A DNA stretch of 36,639 nucleotides from CAZHDI01 sp964531285 (GTDB lineage Bacteria; Pseudomonadota; Alphaproteobacteria; JAJFIK01), in NCBI GenBank assembly GCA_964531285.1, contig CAZHDI010000030.1, forward strand, positions 1-36,639, in the 5' to 3' direction. Below, one piece after another: positions 6,979 to 15,832 of the stretch (its first letter is position 1; each line of letters starts with the position of its first letter). The translations under genes and the position numbers were made by a program. Below the pieces are notes generated by a model. The model was given only the letters and a program-made list of their open reading frames with translations. It made no database searches and was not told where the DNA came from.

Positions 6979-8304
6979 ATGATGCTCGATCGCACCCGCG
7001 CCATAGGGCGCGCCATGCTTGGCCTTCTGGGCCTCGGCCGCTTCGTTCCGGCGGCCCTGATCGCCGTGGGCGCCGTGATGGCCGGCACCGGCCTGATCCG
7101 GCTGTTCAGCGGCGATCTGAGCGCGGCGGTCTGGTTCGCGCTCGGTGCAATTCTTATTCTCGCGGTTCAATCGGGCGTGCGCGGTGACTGGCGCTGGTTC
7201 ATCCCCCACAGCGCGCTGGTCGTCGTGGCGGCCAGCCTGTCCCAATGGATCGCCCAGCCGGCCAGCCGCAGCGGTCCGGTTGAGACCGCCCGGCTCGAAA
7301 ACTCCGCGCCCGAGCCTGTTGAGGCGGCACCGGCGGCGCAGACCGACGACACCGAACCGGATCTTCAACCCGAACCAGACTCCGATGAGCCGGCACCCGA
7401 GGACGAGGCGCCGCGCGGGTCCTTCTTCGATCTGGGGCTGGGACGCGCGGACGTCAGCAACGAGTCCGCCGAGGAGGACACCGATCCTGTGGCGGCCGTC
7501 GCCGATGACACGGCCGAGGAAGCGGAAACAGCGCCCTTGATCGATCTTGACCCGGCAGGGGACGAGCCCGCGTTCGATCCCGGCGTTGCCGTGGTGACGG
7601 CCACCGATCCCTGGGACCAGATCAACGCCGGCCGCGATCAGGACGGCACGGAGCCCGAGCAGTCCGGCATCAAACGGCTGATTGGCGCGGGCGAGTCGTT
7701 CGTGGGCCGGGATCTGTCGTTCCTCGATCTCTCGGGCCTCGATTTCAGCCCGGATGATGCGCAGGGGCGGGATTTGTCGGCGGCCCAGCTTTATGGCTCG
7801 CGCTTTGCCTGCACGGATCTGGAAGATGCGCAGCTTGTCGGCGCGGTCCTGACCTTTCCGCCGTCGGTCAAGCCTGACTGGCACCGGGATGAGCGCTACA
7901 CCGATGCGCGTTTTGGCAATTTCCGGCGCGCCGATCTCGACGGCTCGCTGGCCGGCGGCACCGATTTCCGCTTCGCCAATTTCGAGAACGCCGATTTCGG
8001 CACCGCCGATATCCGTGCCGTGGTGCTCGATTATGCCAATCTGGCGGGCGCCAATCTGCGCTATGTCTCGGGTCTTCAGCCGGACGATCTGCGCCATGCC
8101 TGCGTCAACGCCGACACGATCCTGCCCGCGTCCTGGGCCCCCGGCGCCGAAAGCCCGGTCCGCGAAGCCTGGTCCGAGCAGTGCGATGCGTATTGGGGGC
8201 CGCGGGAGCGCACCGAAGCCCCGTCCGCGAGCGGCTTTGCCCGCTATGAGGTCCGGCCGGTCGAGGCGGGCGAAAGCAGCACGCCGCGCTATCGGTGCGG
8301 GTGA
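6979..8304 (+). CDS. Membrane-anchored pentapeptide-repeat protein with an acidic linker
   Basis: The 441-residue product has three hydrophobic segments (about residues 19-40, 49-66 and 73-92). A linker of about 130 residues rich in Asp, Glu, Ala and Pro (about 95-228) follows, then a C-terminal region (about 241-369) of pentapeptide-like A(D/N)LxX units, for example FRRADLDGS, FRFANFENADFGTAD and YANLAGANL. Such units form a right-handed quadrilateral helix. I cannot assign a function. AGGAG lies 14 bases before this ATG; ATG 6982 is also possible, and an in-frame extension to 6916 is less likely. Two copies of GGTTAAC (6903-6909, 6918-6924) lie upstream. Confidence 0.78.
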   Translation: MMLDRTRAIGRAMLGLLGLGRFVPAALIAVGAVMAGTGLIRLFSGDLSAAVWFALGAILILAVQSGVRGDWRWFIPHSALVVVAASLSQWIAQPASRSGPVETARLENSAPEPVEAAPAAQTDDTEPDLQPEPDSDEPAPEDEAPRGSFFDLGLGRADVSNESAEEDTDPVAAVADDTAEEAETAPLIDLDPAGDEPAFDPGVAVVTATDPWDQINAGRDQDGTEPEQSGIKRLIGAGESFVGRDLSFLDLSGLDFSPDDAQGRDLSAAQLYGSRFACTDLEDAQLVGAVLTFPPSVKPDWHRDERYTDARFGNFRRADLDGSLAGGTDFRFANFENADFGTADIRAVVLDYANLAGANLRYVSGLQPDDLRHACVNADTILPASWAPGAESPVREAWSEQCDAYWGPRERTEAPSASGFARYEVRPVEAGESSTPRYRCG

Positions 8305-8350
8305 GCGCCAGACCGTCGGCGCGCGGGACCTAACGAAACCGTCAGGGGGT

Positions 8351-8395
8351 TAGTTCGTATAGGAACTAGAGTGGGCCGGGCCTCTATGCCATAAT
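8351..8395 (+). promoter_or_regulatory. Extended -10 promoter of the RTX gene with an upstream dyad
   Basis: TGCCATAAT (8387-8395) matches an extended -10 element (TGn plus a -10 hexamer) and there is no good -35. A perfect dyad, TAGTTC (8351-8356) and GAACTA (8363-8368) with a six-base spacer, lies just upstream. With a start near 8402 the dyad centre is close to -42, where class II activators bind. This suggests activator-dependent expression. The rest of 8305-8469 shows no other gene. Confidence 0.45.
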
Positions 8396-8469
8396 CGCGC
8401 GCAGGCGATGGGTGTGGGACACCGCAGGGCTTTGCCGGCAGGGTTGATATCGACAGGGGTTGTCGTTTC

Positions 8470-11400
8470 ATGGCGATCGATCTCGCCAAACTGAATGTCT
8501 TGAACGGGTTCGTGATCGAGGGTCTGGCGCCGGGAGACATCCTGGGCGTGCAACCGACCTATCTCGGTGACGTGAACGGCGATGGCATCGATGATTTCGG
8601 CGTGCTCGCCGAGCGGGCCGGCCCGAATGATGAGGGCGAGGCCTGGATCATTTTCGGCCGGGCCGGCGGGTTCGGCGCAACCATCGATCTCGACGCGCTG
8701 GGCGATGGCGGCCTGCGTCTTCTGGGGCCCGCCCCTGGCGCCAACACCAACCGGCTTGGCGCGGCCGGCGACATCAACGCCGACGGCTATGACGATATCG
8801 CGGTCGGGGTCAGCCGTGATGATCCGTATACGGTCGGCAGTGCCACGAAATATGAAGGCGCGGTCTATGTCGTTTTCGGCGGGCCGGACCTGGCGGGCCA
8901 GGATCTGACCCTGCCGGTCGCCGACGGCTTCAAGGTCGACGGCACCGAGCGGGTGACGAGTTCGTCCGTGTGGAACACGGGTGAGGAACTGGGATATTCC
9001 GCCGGTGACCGGGGCGATTTCAATGGCGACGGCGTCGAGGACCTGATCTTCGGCTCGAACGGCGACGACACCACGGCGGGCGACGGCTTCGTGCTGTTCG
9101 GGCGCGAGGATGGCGCCTTTCCCGATGTGATCGATGCCAGCGGTCTCGATGGCGCGACCGGCGTGCGGTTTCGCGGTGTCGACGGCTTCGATGGCACCGG
9201 CGTTTCCACAACGCTCCTGGATTTGAACAATGACGGCATCGATGATTTTGCCATCGGTGCGCGCTATGCCTCGGTTGCCGGGCGCAATTCTTCGGGCGCC
9301 GTTTATGTCGTGTTCGGCGGCCAGGATTACGGCGACGGCGATATCGACCTGACCGAGTCGGGCGGCGCGGAGGGTCTCGACGGCATCACCCTGATCGGCG
9401 GTCCCGGCAAGAGCGTCGGCTGGGCTCTCGACCATGCGGGCGATGTCAATGGCGACGGCATCGACGATCTGATCCTCGCGGGCACCGGCAGCAATGGCTA
9501 TGTAAGCCCGGGCCAGCCGGGCTGGAATCCGCCTCAGGCCCATGTGATTTTCGGCCGCGAGGACGGGTTCCCGGCCGTGATCGATCTGACCGCGGATCTC
9601 GATGGCACGGTTGGCGTGACCATCGACACGATTGGCGCTGTGTCCTGGGCCCATTCCTTCGTGGCCGGCATCGGCGATTTCAATGCGGACGGATTTGACG
9701 ATGTTCTGATCGGTGCGGACGATACCGATGGGTTCCGCGGCCAGGCAACGGTGATTTACGGCGCGGCCGACTTCGGTGCCGGCGGGCGGATCGACGCGGA
9801 CCGGATCGATGGGACGGCGGACGGTTTCCTGGTCCGGAATTCGGCGACGGTCGGCGAGTTCGGCAACGGCGTCAAAGGCGCGGGCGACATCAATGACGAC
9901 GGCGTGGCGGATCTTCTGATCGGCAACAACTGGTCCGATGTGCCGGGCCAGGACGCCGGTCAGATGTTCGGCCTGTATGGCATCCGGATCGATGTGCCCG
10001 ATGCGGTGACCGTTCCGTTGACAGACGATTATGACCTGACGGAGATCGGCCTCACCGTAGCGGTGAGCCTGACCGCGCCCGCGCTGAACCCCATAACGCT
10101 GACCTATGAGACCGCGGACGGCACCGCCGAGGCGGGCAGCGATTATGAGGCGGCACAGGGCGCCTTGACCTTCGCAGTCGGCGAGCAGACCAAGACGCTC
10201 ACCGTGACCGTCCTGGCAAATACGCCCGAGGAAGGCGCGGAGACCTTCGAGATTTTGCTCAAGGACGCCGTGGGCGCGGGCTTTGGCGATGGACCGTCGG
10301 CGAGCGTGAGCGTGACCATCCCCCAGGGTTTTCTCATCGAGAATGTGAACCCCTCGGCGGCGGACGATGACTTTGTCCTCGATGAAGACACCGGCCTCAG
10401 CGGCTCCGTCTTCGACGACAATGGCGCCGGGGCCGATGACGACGCGGATGGCGATCCGATCGCGGTCATCGCGGTGGATGGCGACGCGCAAGCCGTGGGC
10501 ACGGCCCTTCTGCTGGCCTCCGGCGGTGCGGTGACCATCGGCGCGGATGGCGGCCTGACCTATGAGCCGGCAGCGGATTTTCACGGTACGGAGAGCCTCA
10601 CCTACACCATCGCGGACGATCTGGGCGCGACCGATACCGCGACGGTGACCTTCACGGTGAACGAGGTGCCGGACGCGCCGGAAGCCGCCGCCGACCGGTT
10701 CTCGATCGCGGTGGACGCCACCCTGACGGGCAATGTGCTGGAGGATAATGGCGCCGGGGCCGACCGGGATCGCGATGGCGATGTCCTCACGGTCGTGGAT
10801 GCGGGCGATCCGTCCTTCGGTATCGTGACGGTCGATGAAACGGGGACGTTCCTCTATGTGCCTCAAGCCGGGTTCGACGGCACCGACAGCTTTACCTATG
10901 CGGTCAGCGACGGCGCCTTGACCGGCACCGCGACCGTGACCGTGGTGATCGGCGGGCAGAACACCCGCCCTGCCGCCGCGGATGATGCTTTCGCGGTCGG
11001 GTTCGGCCAGACCATCATGGGCAATGTGCTCGATGATAATGGCGCCGGGGCGGATGCCGATAGCGACGGCGATCCTTTAAGCGTGACCGTACTGAGCGGC
11101 CCGGATCAGGGCGGGCTGTTCGTTCTGGAGACGGATGGCGCATTCGCCTACTCACCCGCCGAAGGGTTCATCGGCACCGAGACGGTGACCTATACGCTCG
11201 ATGACGGGCGCGGCGCCACGGATACCGCCAGTGTGACCCTGCGGGTCGGCGCGCCCGTGGTGCGTTACGGCCTCGAGAGCACCGCGGCGAGCGTGACCGA
11301 GGGCCAGCCGGGCGCCTCCGGCACACTCACGCTCACGCTGACCCGGACCGGATCGACGGAGATCGCCGGATCCATCGGTTATGCCATCGCCGGATCCGGC

Positions 11401-12123
11401 GGCAATCCGGCGGATGCGGATGATTTTGAGAGCCCGCTCACCGGTATGGTCGATTTTGCCGCCGGAGAAACCGAGCGCACCCTGACGATTGTGGTGTCGG
11501 GCGACCGGGATCGCGAAGACGACGAGACCTTCGCGGTCACGCTGACCGATCCCCAGGCCGACGGGGCGATGGCCGAAGTGACCGACGGCGAAGCGATCGT
11601 CACGATCTTGGATGACGACGCACCGAGCCAGTTGGGCACGGCGGGCAATGACAAGCTGAAAGGGACGCAAGGCGACGACACCCAGGAGGGCCTCGGCGGC
11701 GCGGACAAGCTGAAGGGCCGCGGCGGATCGGACATTCTGGACGGCGGCGACGGCAACGACTCGCTCGACGGCGGCGCCGGGAACGATGTGCTGCTGGGCG
11801 GCGCCGGCAACGACAAGCTGAAGGACAAGACCGGGATCAATGTGTTCGACGGCGGGGCCGGGACCGATCAGATCAAGGCCGGTAAGGGTCAGGACACCTT
11901 CATTTTCAAGGCCGGTAACGGCATCGATGAGATCAAGAAATTCGCACCGGGGATCGATGTCATCGATCTGACCGCGTTTGCGGGCCTGACCTTCGAGGAC
12001 TTCGCGGGCCAGGCGGTCGCGGATGGCAAGAACCTTCTGTTCGCGCCGGGCGGCGGCGATGCGCTGATCCTGGTCAAGACCAGCCTTGAGGATCTCGACG
12101 CGGGCGACTTCCTGTTCGCCTGA
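8470..12123 (+). CDS. FG-GAP / Calx-beta / cadherin-like / RTX surface or secreted protein
   Basis: The 1217-residue product has no signal peptide. Domains in order: seven FG-GAP repeats with calcium-binding DxNxDGxxD loops (starting near residues 34, 100, 182, 251, 324, 402 and 473); a Calx-beta domain (about 509-617); three cadherin-like domains (about 627-732, 735-835 and 836-930) sharing the motif DNGAGAD; a second Calx-beta domain (about 930-1052); RTX nonapeptide repeats such as GGAGNDVLLGG (about 1056-1146); and a C-terminal end (LEDLDAGDFLFA) typical of type I secretion signals. It is probably exported by a type I system, folds in extracellular calcium, and serves in adhesion or the extracellular matrix. 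No type I transporter genes are in the window. The RTX motifs are unusually Lys-rich (NDKLKG). Confidence 0.9.
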   Translation: MAIDLAKLNVLNGFVIEGLAPGDILGVQPTYLGDVNGDGIDDFGVLAERAGPNDEGEAWIIFGRAGGFGATIDLDALGDGGLRLLGPAPGANTNRLGAAGDINADGYDDIAVGVSRDDPYTVGSATKYEGAVYVVFGGPDLAGQDLTLPVADGFKVDGTERVTSSSVWNTGEELGYSAGDRGDFNGDGVEDLIFGSNGDDTTAGDGFVLFGREDGAFPDVIDASGLDGATGVRFRGVDGFDGTGVSTTLLDLNNDGIDDFAIGARYASVAGRNSSGAVYVVFGGQDYGDGDIDLTESGGAEGLDGITLIGGPGKSVGWALDHAGDVNGDGIDDLILAGTGSNGYVSPGQPGWNPPQAHVIFGREDGFPAVIDLTADLDGTVGVTIDTIGAVSWAHSFVAGIGDFNADGFDDVLIGADDTDGFRGQATVIYGAADFGAGGRIDADRIDGTADGFLVRNSATVGEFGNGVKGAGDINDDGVADLLIGNNWSDVPGQDAGQMFGLYGIRIDVPDAVTVPLTDDYDLTEIGLTVAVSLTAPALNPITLTYETADGTAEAGSDYEAAQGALTFAVGEQTKTLTVTVLANTPEEGAETFEILLKDAVGAGFGDGPSASVSVTIPQGFLIENVNPSAADDDFVLDEDTGLSGSVFDDNGAGADDDADGDPIAVIAVDGDAQAVGTALLLASGGAVTIGADGGLTYEPAADFHGTESLTYTIADDLGATDTATVTFTVNEVPDAPEAAADRFSIAVDATLTGNVLEDNGAGADRDRDGDVLTVVDAGDPSFGIVTVDETGTFLYVPQAGFDGTDSFTYAVSDGALTGTATVTVVIGGQNTRPAAADDAFAVGFGQTIMGNVLDDNGAGADADSDGDPLSVTVLSGPDQGGLFVLETDGAFAYSPAEGFIGTETVTYTLDDGRGATDTASVTLRVGAPVVRYGLESTAASVTEGQPGASGTLTLTLTRTGSTEIAGSIGYAIAGSGGNPADADDFESPLTGMVDFAAGETERTLTIVVSGDRDREDDETFAVTLTDPQADGAMAEVTDGEAIVTILDDDAPSQLGTAGNDKLKGTQGDDTQEGLGGADKLKGRGGSDILDGGDGNDSLDGGAGNDVLLGGAGNDKLKDKTGINVFDGGAGTDQIKAGKGQDTFIFKAGNGIDEIKKFAPGIDVIDLTAFAGLTFEDFAGQAVADGKNLLFAPGGGDALILVKTSLEDLDAGDFLFA
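10420..11051 (+). repeat. Three copies of a 14-base identical core marking the cadherin-like repeats
   Basis: AATGGCGCCGGGGC occurs at 10420-10433, 10747-10760 and 11038-11051 (spacing 327 and 291 bases), encoding the shared DNGAGAD motif of the three cadherin-like domains. The surrounding DNA is diverged, so these are old domain duplications with a conserved core. Confidence 0.7.
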
Positions 12124-12137
12124 GCGGCGCGCGCTTC

Positions 12138-12746
12138 TTACGGGATCACGATTTCGCCGGGCCAGCCATGGACCGCGTCGGCCCCCAGCGTGATGAACAG
12201 GCTGAGCAGCAGGTGTAGCATCACGAAGCCGGCGACCGTGACGCCATGTCCGCCGACGGCGGTGCGCAGAGCGAACCAGCGGTAATAAAGCCCGACACTG
12301 AAGATCACCAGATCGAACAGCAGCAGAATTTCCACACTGATGATGCCGAGCGCGAACAGGATCTGCGCCGGCATGGCAATCAGCACGATCAGCAGCGCGC
12401 ACCAGTTGAACGCGATCACGAGCGGCACATAGGCCGCTGTCATGTGCAAAAGCCGCGTCACATAGACCATGGCAACCGGGAATGCCAGCCAGCGCAGGGC
12501 GAAGGCCGCCGTCTCGACGAGGTAAAACCCCATCTGCGGGTCCGGGACCTGGATATTCGCGGCGCGCAGGGTCGCCGCTTCAAGGCTGAACGTGACAAGA
12601 GCCAAAGGCACCGCGAGCACCAGCGCCATAAACGAGCGCATGAACCCGTCATGGCTCATGTCGAACGCCTCAAGCCCGCGCGGGTCCTGAAGGAACAGGC
12701 GCCATGCGCCCCCGAGCGCCGTGCCGATGGTCGCGCGTTCGCTCAT
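12138..12746 (-). CDS. Multi-pass membrane protein of unknown function next to dapE
   Basis: The 202-residue product begins MSERATIGTALGGAWRLF, followed by about six hydrophobic segments from residue 38 on. I do not recognise a named domain. A longer in-frame reading starting at 12905 overlaps dapE and is low in hydrophobicity there, so the ATG at 12746, seven bases after the dapE stop, is chosen. The spacing implies cotranscription with kdsB, pheA and dapE. It ends 14 bases from the convergent RTX gene, with no terminator between. Confidence 0.75.
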   Translation of the reverse strand: MSERATIGTALGGAWRLFLQDPRGLEAFDMSHDGFMRSFMALVLAVPLALVTFSLEAATLRAANIQVPDPQMGFYLVETAAFALRWLAFPVAMVYVTRLLHMTAAYVPLVIAFNWCALLIVLIAMPAQILFALGIISVEILLLFDLVIFSVGLYYRWFALRTAVGGHGVTVAGFVMLHLLLSLFITLGADAVHGWPGEIVIP

Positions 12747-12753
12747 TCGCCGA

Positions 12754-13908
12754 TCACACCTGGAAATACCGGTTGAGGACCTGCTCATAGATCGCGCTGA
12801 GCCGATGGAGATCGTCGACCGGCACTTGCTCGTCGATCTTGTGCATGGTGCGCCCGACAAGGCCGAACTCGGCGACGGGGCACAACTCGACCAGAAACCG
12901 CGCATCCGACGTGCCGCCGGTGGTGGACAGCTCGGGGGCCATCCCGGTCACCGCCTCGATGGATGCCTTGAGGGTGTCGTGAAACCGGTCCGGCTTGCAC
13001 ATGAACGCTTTGGCCGATTCGACCGTCTCCAGCGCATAGCGGCCCGGCGCGATGGCATCGCATTCGGCGTTGAGCCAGCGGTCGAGGCTGGCTTTGGAAT
13101 GAAGGTCGTTGAAGCGGATATTGAACCGCGCCTCGGCGCGGGCCGGAATGACATTCGTGGACGGATTGTCCACATCGACCGTCGTCACCTGGAGGCTTGA
13201 GGGGTCGAAAAACTCCGTCCCGTCATCGAGTTCGGTGTGCGACAGCCGGTCGAGGATCGCGGCGAGCGCCGGGATGGGATTATCCGCAAGGTGAGGATAG
13301 GCCACATGCCCCTGCGTGCCGGCAATGGTCAGGCGGGCATTCAGGCTGCCGCGCCGGCCGACCTTGATCATGTCGCCAAGCGCGTCCGGGTTGGTCGGCT
13401 CGCCCACGAGGCAGTGGTCCGGGATGATGCCGTGGTCGCGCATCCAGGCAACCATCCGCCGGGTGCCGTCAATGGCCGGACCTTCCTCGTCCCCGGTGAT
13501 GATCAGGCTGATGGACCCGTCATGATCGGGGTGCGCATCCACAAACCGGGCGGTGGCGGCGATGAAGGCGCCGATCGCCCCTTTCATATCGACCGCGCCG
13601 CGCCCGATCAGCACACCCTCGCGCACGTCCCCCTCGAACGGAGCGGCACTCCAGTCGGCCACCGCGCCGGGCGGCACCACATCGGTGTGGCCGGCAAAGG
13701 CTAGATGCGGCGTGCCCGTACCGCGCCGGGCGAACAGATTGTGGATGGCCGGCTGGCCATCGGTCTGGAACGTCAGCGGGGTGACGGTGAAGCCGAGCTG
13801 GTCCAATGCGCCGCGCACAACGCCGAGCGCGCCGGCGTCCTCGGGGGTGACGCTGGGACAGCGGATCAGGGCGCGGGTCAGCGCGAGCGGGTCGGTCACC
13901 TCGGTCAT
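12754..13908 (-). CDS. dapE: Succinyl-diaminopimelate desuccinylase
   Basis: It hydrolyses N-succinyl-LL-diaminopimelate to LL-diaminopimelate and succinate in lysine and peptidoglycan synthesis. It is a cytoplasmic dizinc enzyme of the M20 family. The 384-residue product shows GHTDVVPPG (H74, D76), GRGAVDMKGAIGAF with the bridging Asp, GDEEGPAIDGT with the catalytic Glu pair, VGEPTN, the dimerisation-domain motif GTQGHVAYPHLADNP, and the C-terminal metal ligand in RTMHKIDE. Length is normal. It lies between pheA and a small membrane protein gene on the same strand. Confidence 0.97.
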   Translation of the reverse strand: MTEVTDPLALTRALIRCPSVTPEDAGALGVVRGALDQLGFTVTPLTFQTDGQPAIHNLFARRGTGTPHLAFAGHTDVVPPGAVADWSAAPFEGDVREGVLIGRGAVDMKGAIGAFIAATARFVDAHPDHDGSISLIITGDEEGPAIDGTRRMVAWMRDHGIIPDHCLVGEPTNPDALGDMIKVGRRGSLNARLTIAGTQGHVAYPHLADNPIPALAAILDRLSHTELDDGTEFFDPSSLQVTTVDVDNPSTNVIPARAEARFNIRFNDLHSKASLDRWLNAECDAIAPGRYALETVESAKAFMCKPDRFHDTLKASIEAVTGMAPELSTTGGTSDARFLVELCPVAEFGLVGRTMHKIDEQVPVDDLHRLSAIYEQVLNRYFQV

Positions 13909-13939
13909 GAGTCACTGCTCAGGGGCGCACCGGGCGCGG

Positions 13940-14815
13940 TCAATCAAGGCTTCTCGCCGGCTCGATGGTCTTGCGGTACGGGTCGGCAGGATAGGTACCA
14001 ATGATCTTCAAATGGGCCGAGAAGAAGTCAAGCTCCTCCAGCGCCAGACGCACGGACCGGTGCTCCGGATGGCCCTCGATATCGGCATAGAACTGACTGG
14101 CGAAAAACGTCCCGTCGAGCTGATAGCTCTCCAGCTTGGTCATGTTGACGCCGTTGGTGGCAAACCCGCCCATGGCTTTGTAGAGCGCGGCAGGCACGTT
14201 GCGCACCCGAAACAGAAAGCTGGTGATCATCGGTCCGTCGTCGGGTGCGGTCCGCAGCGGGGTCTTGGAGAGGATCAGGAACCGGGTGGTGTTGTGATCC
14301 GCGTCCTCGATATTGGCTTTCAGAATATCGAGCCCATAAATCTCGGCGGCGAGTTCCGACGCGATGGCCGCGCGGGTCTTGTCGCCAAGTGCGGCGACCT
14401 CGCGGGCCGAGCCGGCGGTGTCGGCGGCGATCACGGGTTTGAGTTTGAGACTGCGCAGCACATGGCGGCACTGGCCCAGGGCCATGACATGACTGTGCGC
14501 GGTCTGAAGGGTCTCCACTGACGCACCGCGCGGTGCCATGAGCTGATGGCGGATCGGCAGGAACCGCTCGCCGATGGCATGCAGGTCCGCGTCGGGCAGA
14601 AGATGATGGATATCGGCCACCCGGCCCGCGACCGAGTTCTCCACCGGGATCATCCCGAGCCGCGCGCTGCCGTCCTCGAGTGCCTGGAAACAATCCTCGA
14701 AGGTCGGACACGGCACGGCTTCCATGTCCGGATAAAACGTACGGCACGCGACATGGGAGTTGGCGCCGGGTTCGCCCTGAAAGACGATCTTGCGGTCGGG
14801 CGGCTGGCCGGTCAT
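13940..14815 (-). CDS. pheA: Prephenate dehydratase with ACT domain
   Basis: It converts prephenate to phenylpyruvate in phenylalanine synthesis. The 291-residue product has the catalytic domain at about residues 8-185, with FQGEPGANSHVA, the stretch LGMIPVENSVAGRV, and NTTRFLIL, whose Thr-Arg-Phe is catalytic. An ACT regulatory domain follows (about 200-280), with FLFRVRNVPAALYKAMGGFA and TKLESYQLDG. The LESYQ replaces the ESRP motif of enterobacterial enzymes, a variant I associate with alphaproteobacteria. There is no chorismate mutase domain, unlike the fused E. coli enzyme. Its ATG overlaps the kdsB stop by four bases, so the genes are translationally coupled. Confidence 0.95.
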   Translation of the reverse strand: MTGQPPDRKIVFQGEPGANSHVACRTFYPDMEAVPCPTFEDCFQALEDGSARLGMIPVENSVAGRVADIHHLLPDADLHAIGERFLPIRHQLMAPRGASVETLQTAHSHVMALGQCRHVLRSLKLKPVIAADTAGSAREVAALGDKTRAAIASELAAEIYGLDILKANIEDADHNTTRFLILSKTPLRTAPDDGPMITSFLFRVRNVPAALYKAMGGFATNGVNMTKLESYQLDGTFFASQFYADIEGHPEHRSVRLALEELDFFSAHLKIIGTYPADPYRKTIEPARSLD

Positions 14816-15588
14816 GACGGCGCCCCCGCCGGCAGCCGCTCGGGCGCGGCAAAGAGCGCGCGGGCCCGCTCAAGATCCTCCGGCGTATCGACGCTGAGCG
14901 GCATGGTGTCGACGATGGCAACGCCGATCCGCATGCCGGCTTCCATGGCGCGCAACTGTTCCAGCTTCTCGCGCTGCTCCAGCGGCGACGGCGGAAGGCT
15001 CACGAACCGGTCGAGGGCCGCGCGGCGGAACGCGTAAATCCCCAGGTGATGATAAAGCGGACCGTCGCCATGGGGCGCGCGTGCGCGGGTGAAATAAAAC
15101 GCCGGTCCCATGCGGGCGCCGGGCGCGAGGGAAACCACGGCTTTAACAACGCTGGGATCGTCCGCCTCATGGGCATCTGCGATCGGCGCGGCGGTGGTGG
15201 CGATATCGAACGGCCCGCCCGCGCGGCCCGCATCGAGCGGCGCCATGGCCGCCCGGATGGTGTCCGGATCGATGGCCGGCAGATCGCCCTGGATATTGAC
15301 GATGACATCGCAGCGCCGGTCCGGATCGAGCCGGTCGGCGGCTTCCCGCACCCGGTCCGAGCCCGACGGATGATGAGGGTCGGTCAGCACCGCTTCGCCG
15401 CCCGCCGCCTCGATGGCCTCGGCGATCTCCCGTTCGCCGGCTGCGACGGCGACCCGCCCGAGACCGGCGGCCACGGCCCGCTCCCAGACCCGCACGATCA
15501 TGGGTTTGCCCGCGATATCGGCCAGCGGTTTGCCCGGCAGACGGGAGGCGCTCATACGGGCCGGAATAATCAGCAGGGCATCGGGCAT
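14812..15588 (-). CDS. kdsB: 3-deoxy-manno-octulosonate cytidylyltransferase
   Basis: It activates Kdo with CTP to CMP-Kdo for the LPS inner core. The 258-residue product starts MPDALLIIPARMSASRLPGK, the standard nucleotide-binding N-terminus. It continues with GKPMIVRVWERA, HPSGSDRV, NIQGDLPAIDP, and HHLGIYAFRR near residue 180. The long in-frame extension to 15906 is rejected because it covers the promoter region and the divergent cytochrome gene. It is first in a minus-strand operon with pheA, dapE and a membrane protein gene. The 244-base gap to the cytochrome gene (15589-15832) holds no other gene. Confidence 0.96.
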   Translation of the reverse strand: MPDALLIIPARMSASRLPGKPLADIAGKPMIVRVWERAVAAGLGRVAVAAGEREIAEAIEAAGGEAVLTDPHHPSGSDRVREAADRLDPDRRCDVIVNIQGDLPAIDPDTIRAAMAPLDAGRAGGPFDIATTAAPIADAHEADDPSVVKAVVSLAPGARMGPAFYFTRARAPHGDGPLYHHLGIYAFRRAALDRFVSLPPSPLEQREKLEQLRAMEAGMRIGVAIVDTMPLSVDTPEDLERARALFAAPERLPAGAPS

Positions 15589-15832
15589 TTTTGTCGGGCT
15601 TCGTGCAGGGCGCCGCCGTCTGGCGCTGAACGATTGCGAAGCGTGTTGGATACTGGATGCCCGGTCTCCCGTCCAGCGCCGGAGCGGCCAGGCCGGGGCT
15701 AGATCCTTCAAAATGCGACCCTTCGCCGGTGTCGGGTTTGCTTGCAATGGGTACCGGGCTGGACTTACTCTCCGCCCGAACAACGCGGGTGCAGCACGGG
15801 CGGCCGCGCCGCCGGCACAGGAGTGGTGAGAG

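Noticed and set aside
8350..10866. An 838-residue minus-strand open reading opposite the RTX gene
   Set aside because: It has no recognisable motif and mirrors the repetitive FG-GAP and cadherin-like coding sequence; the plus strand shows clear domains.
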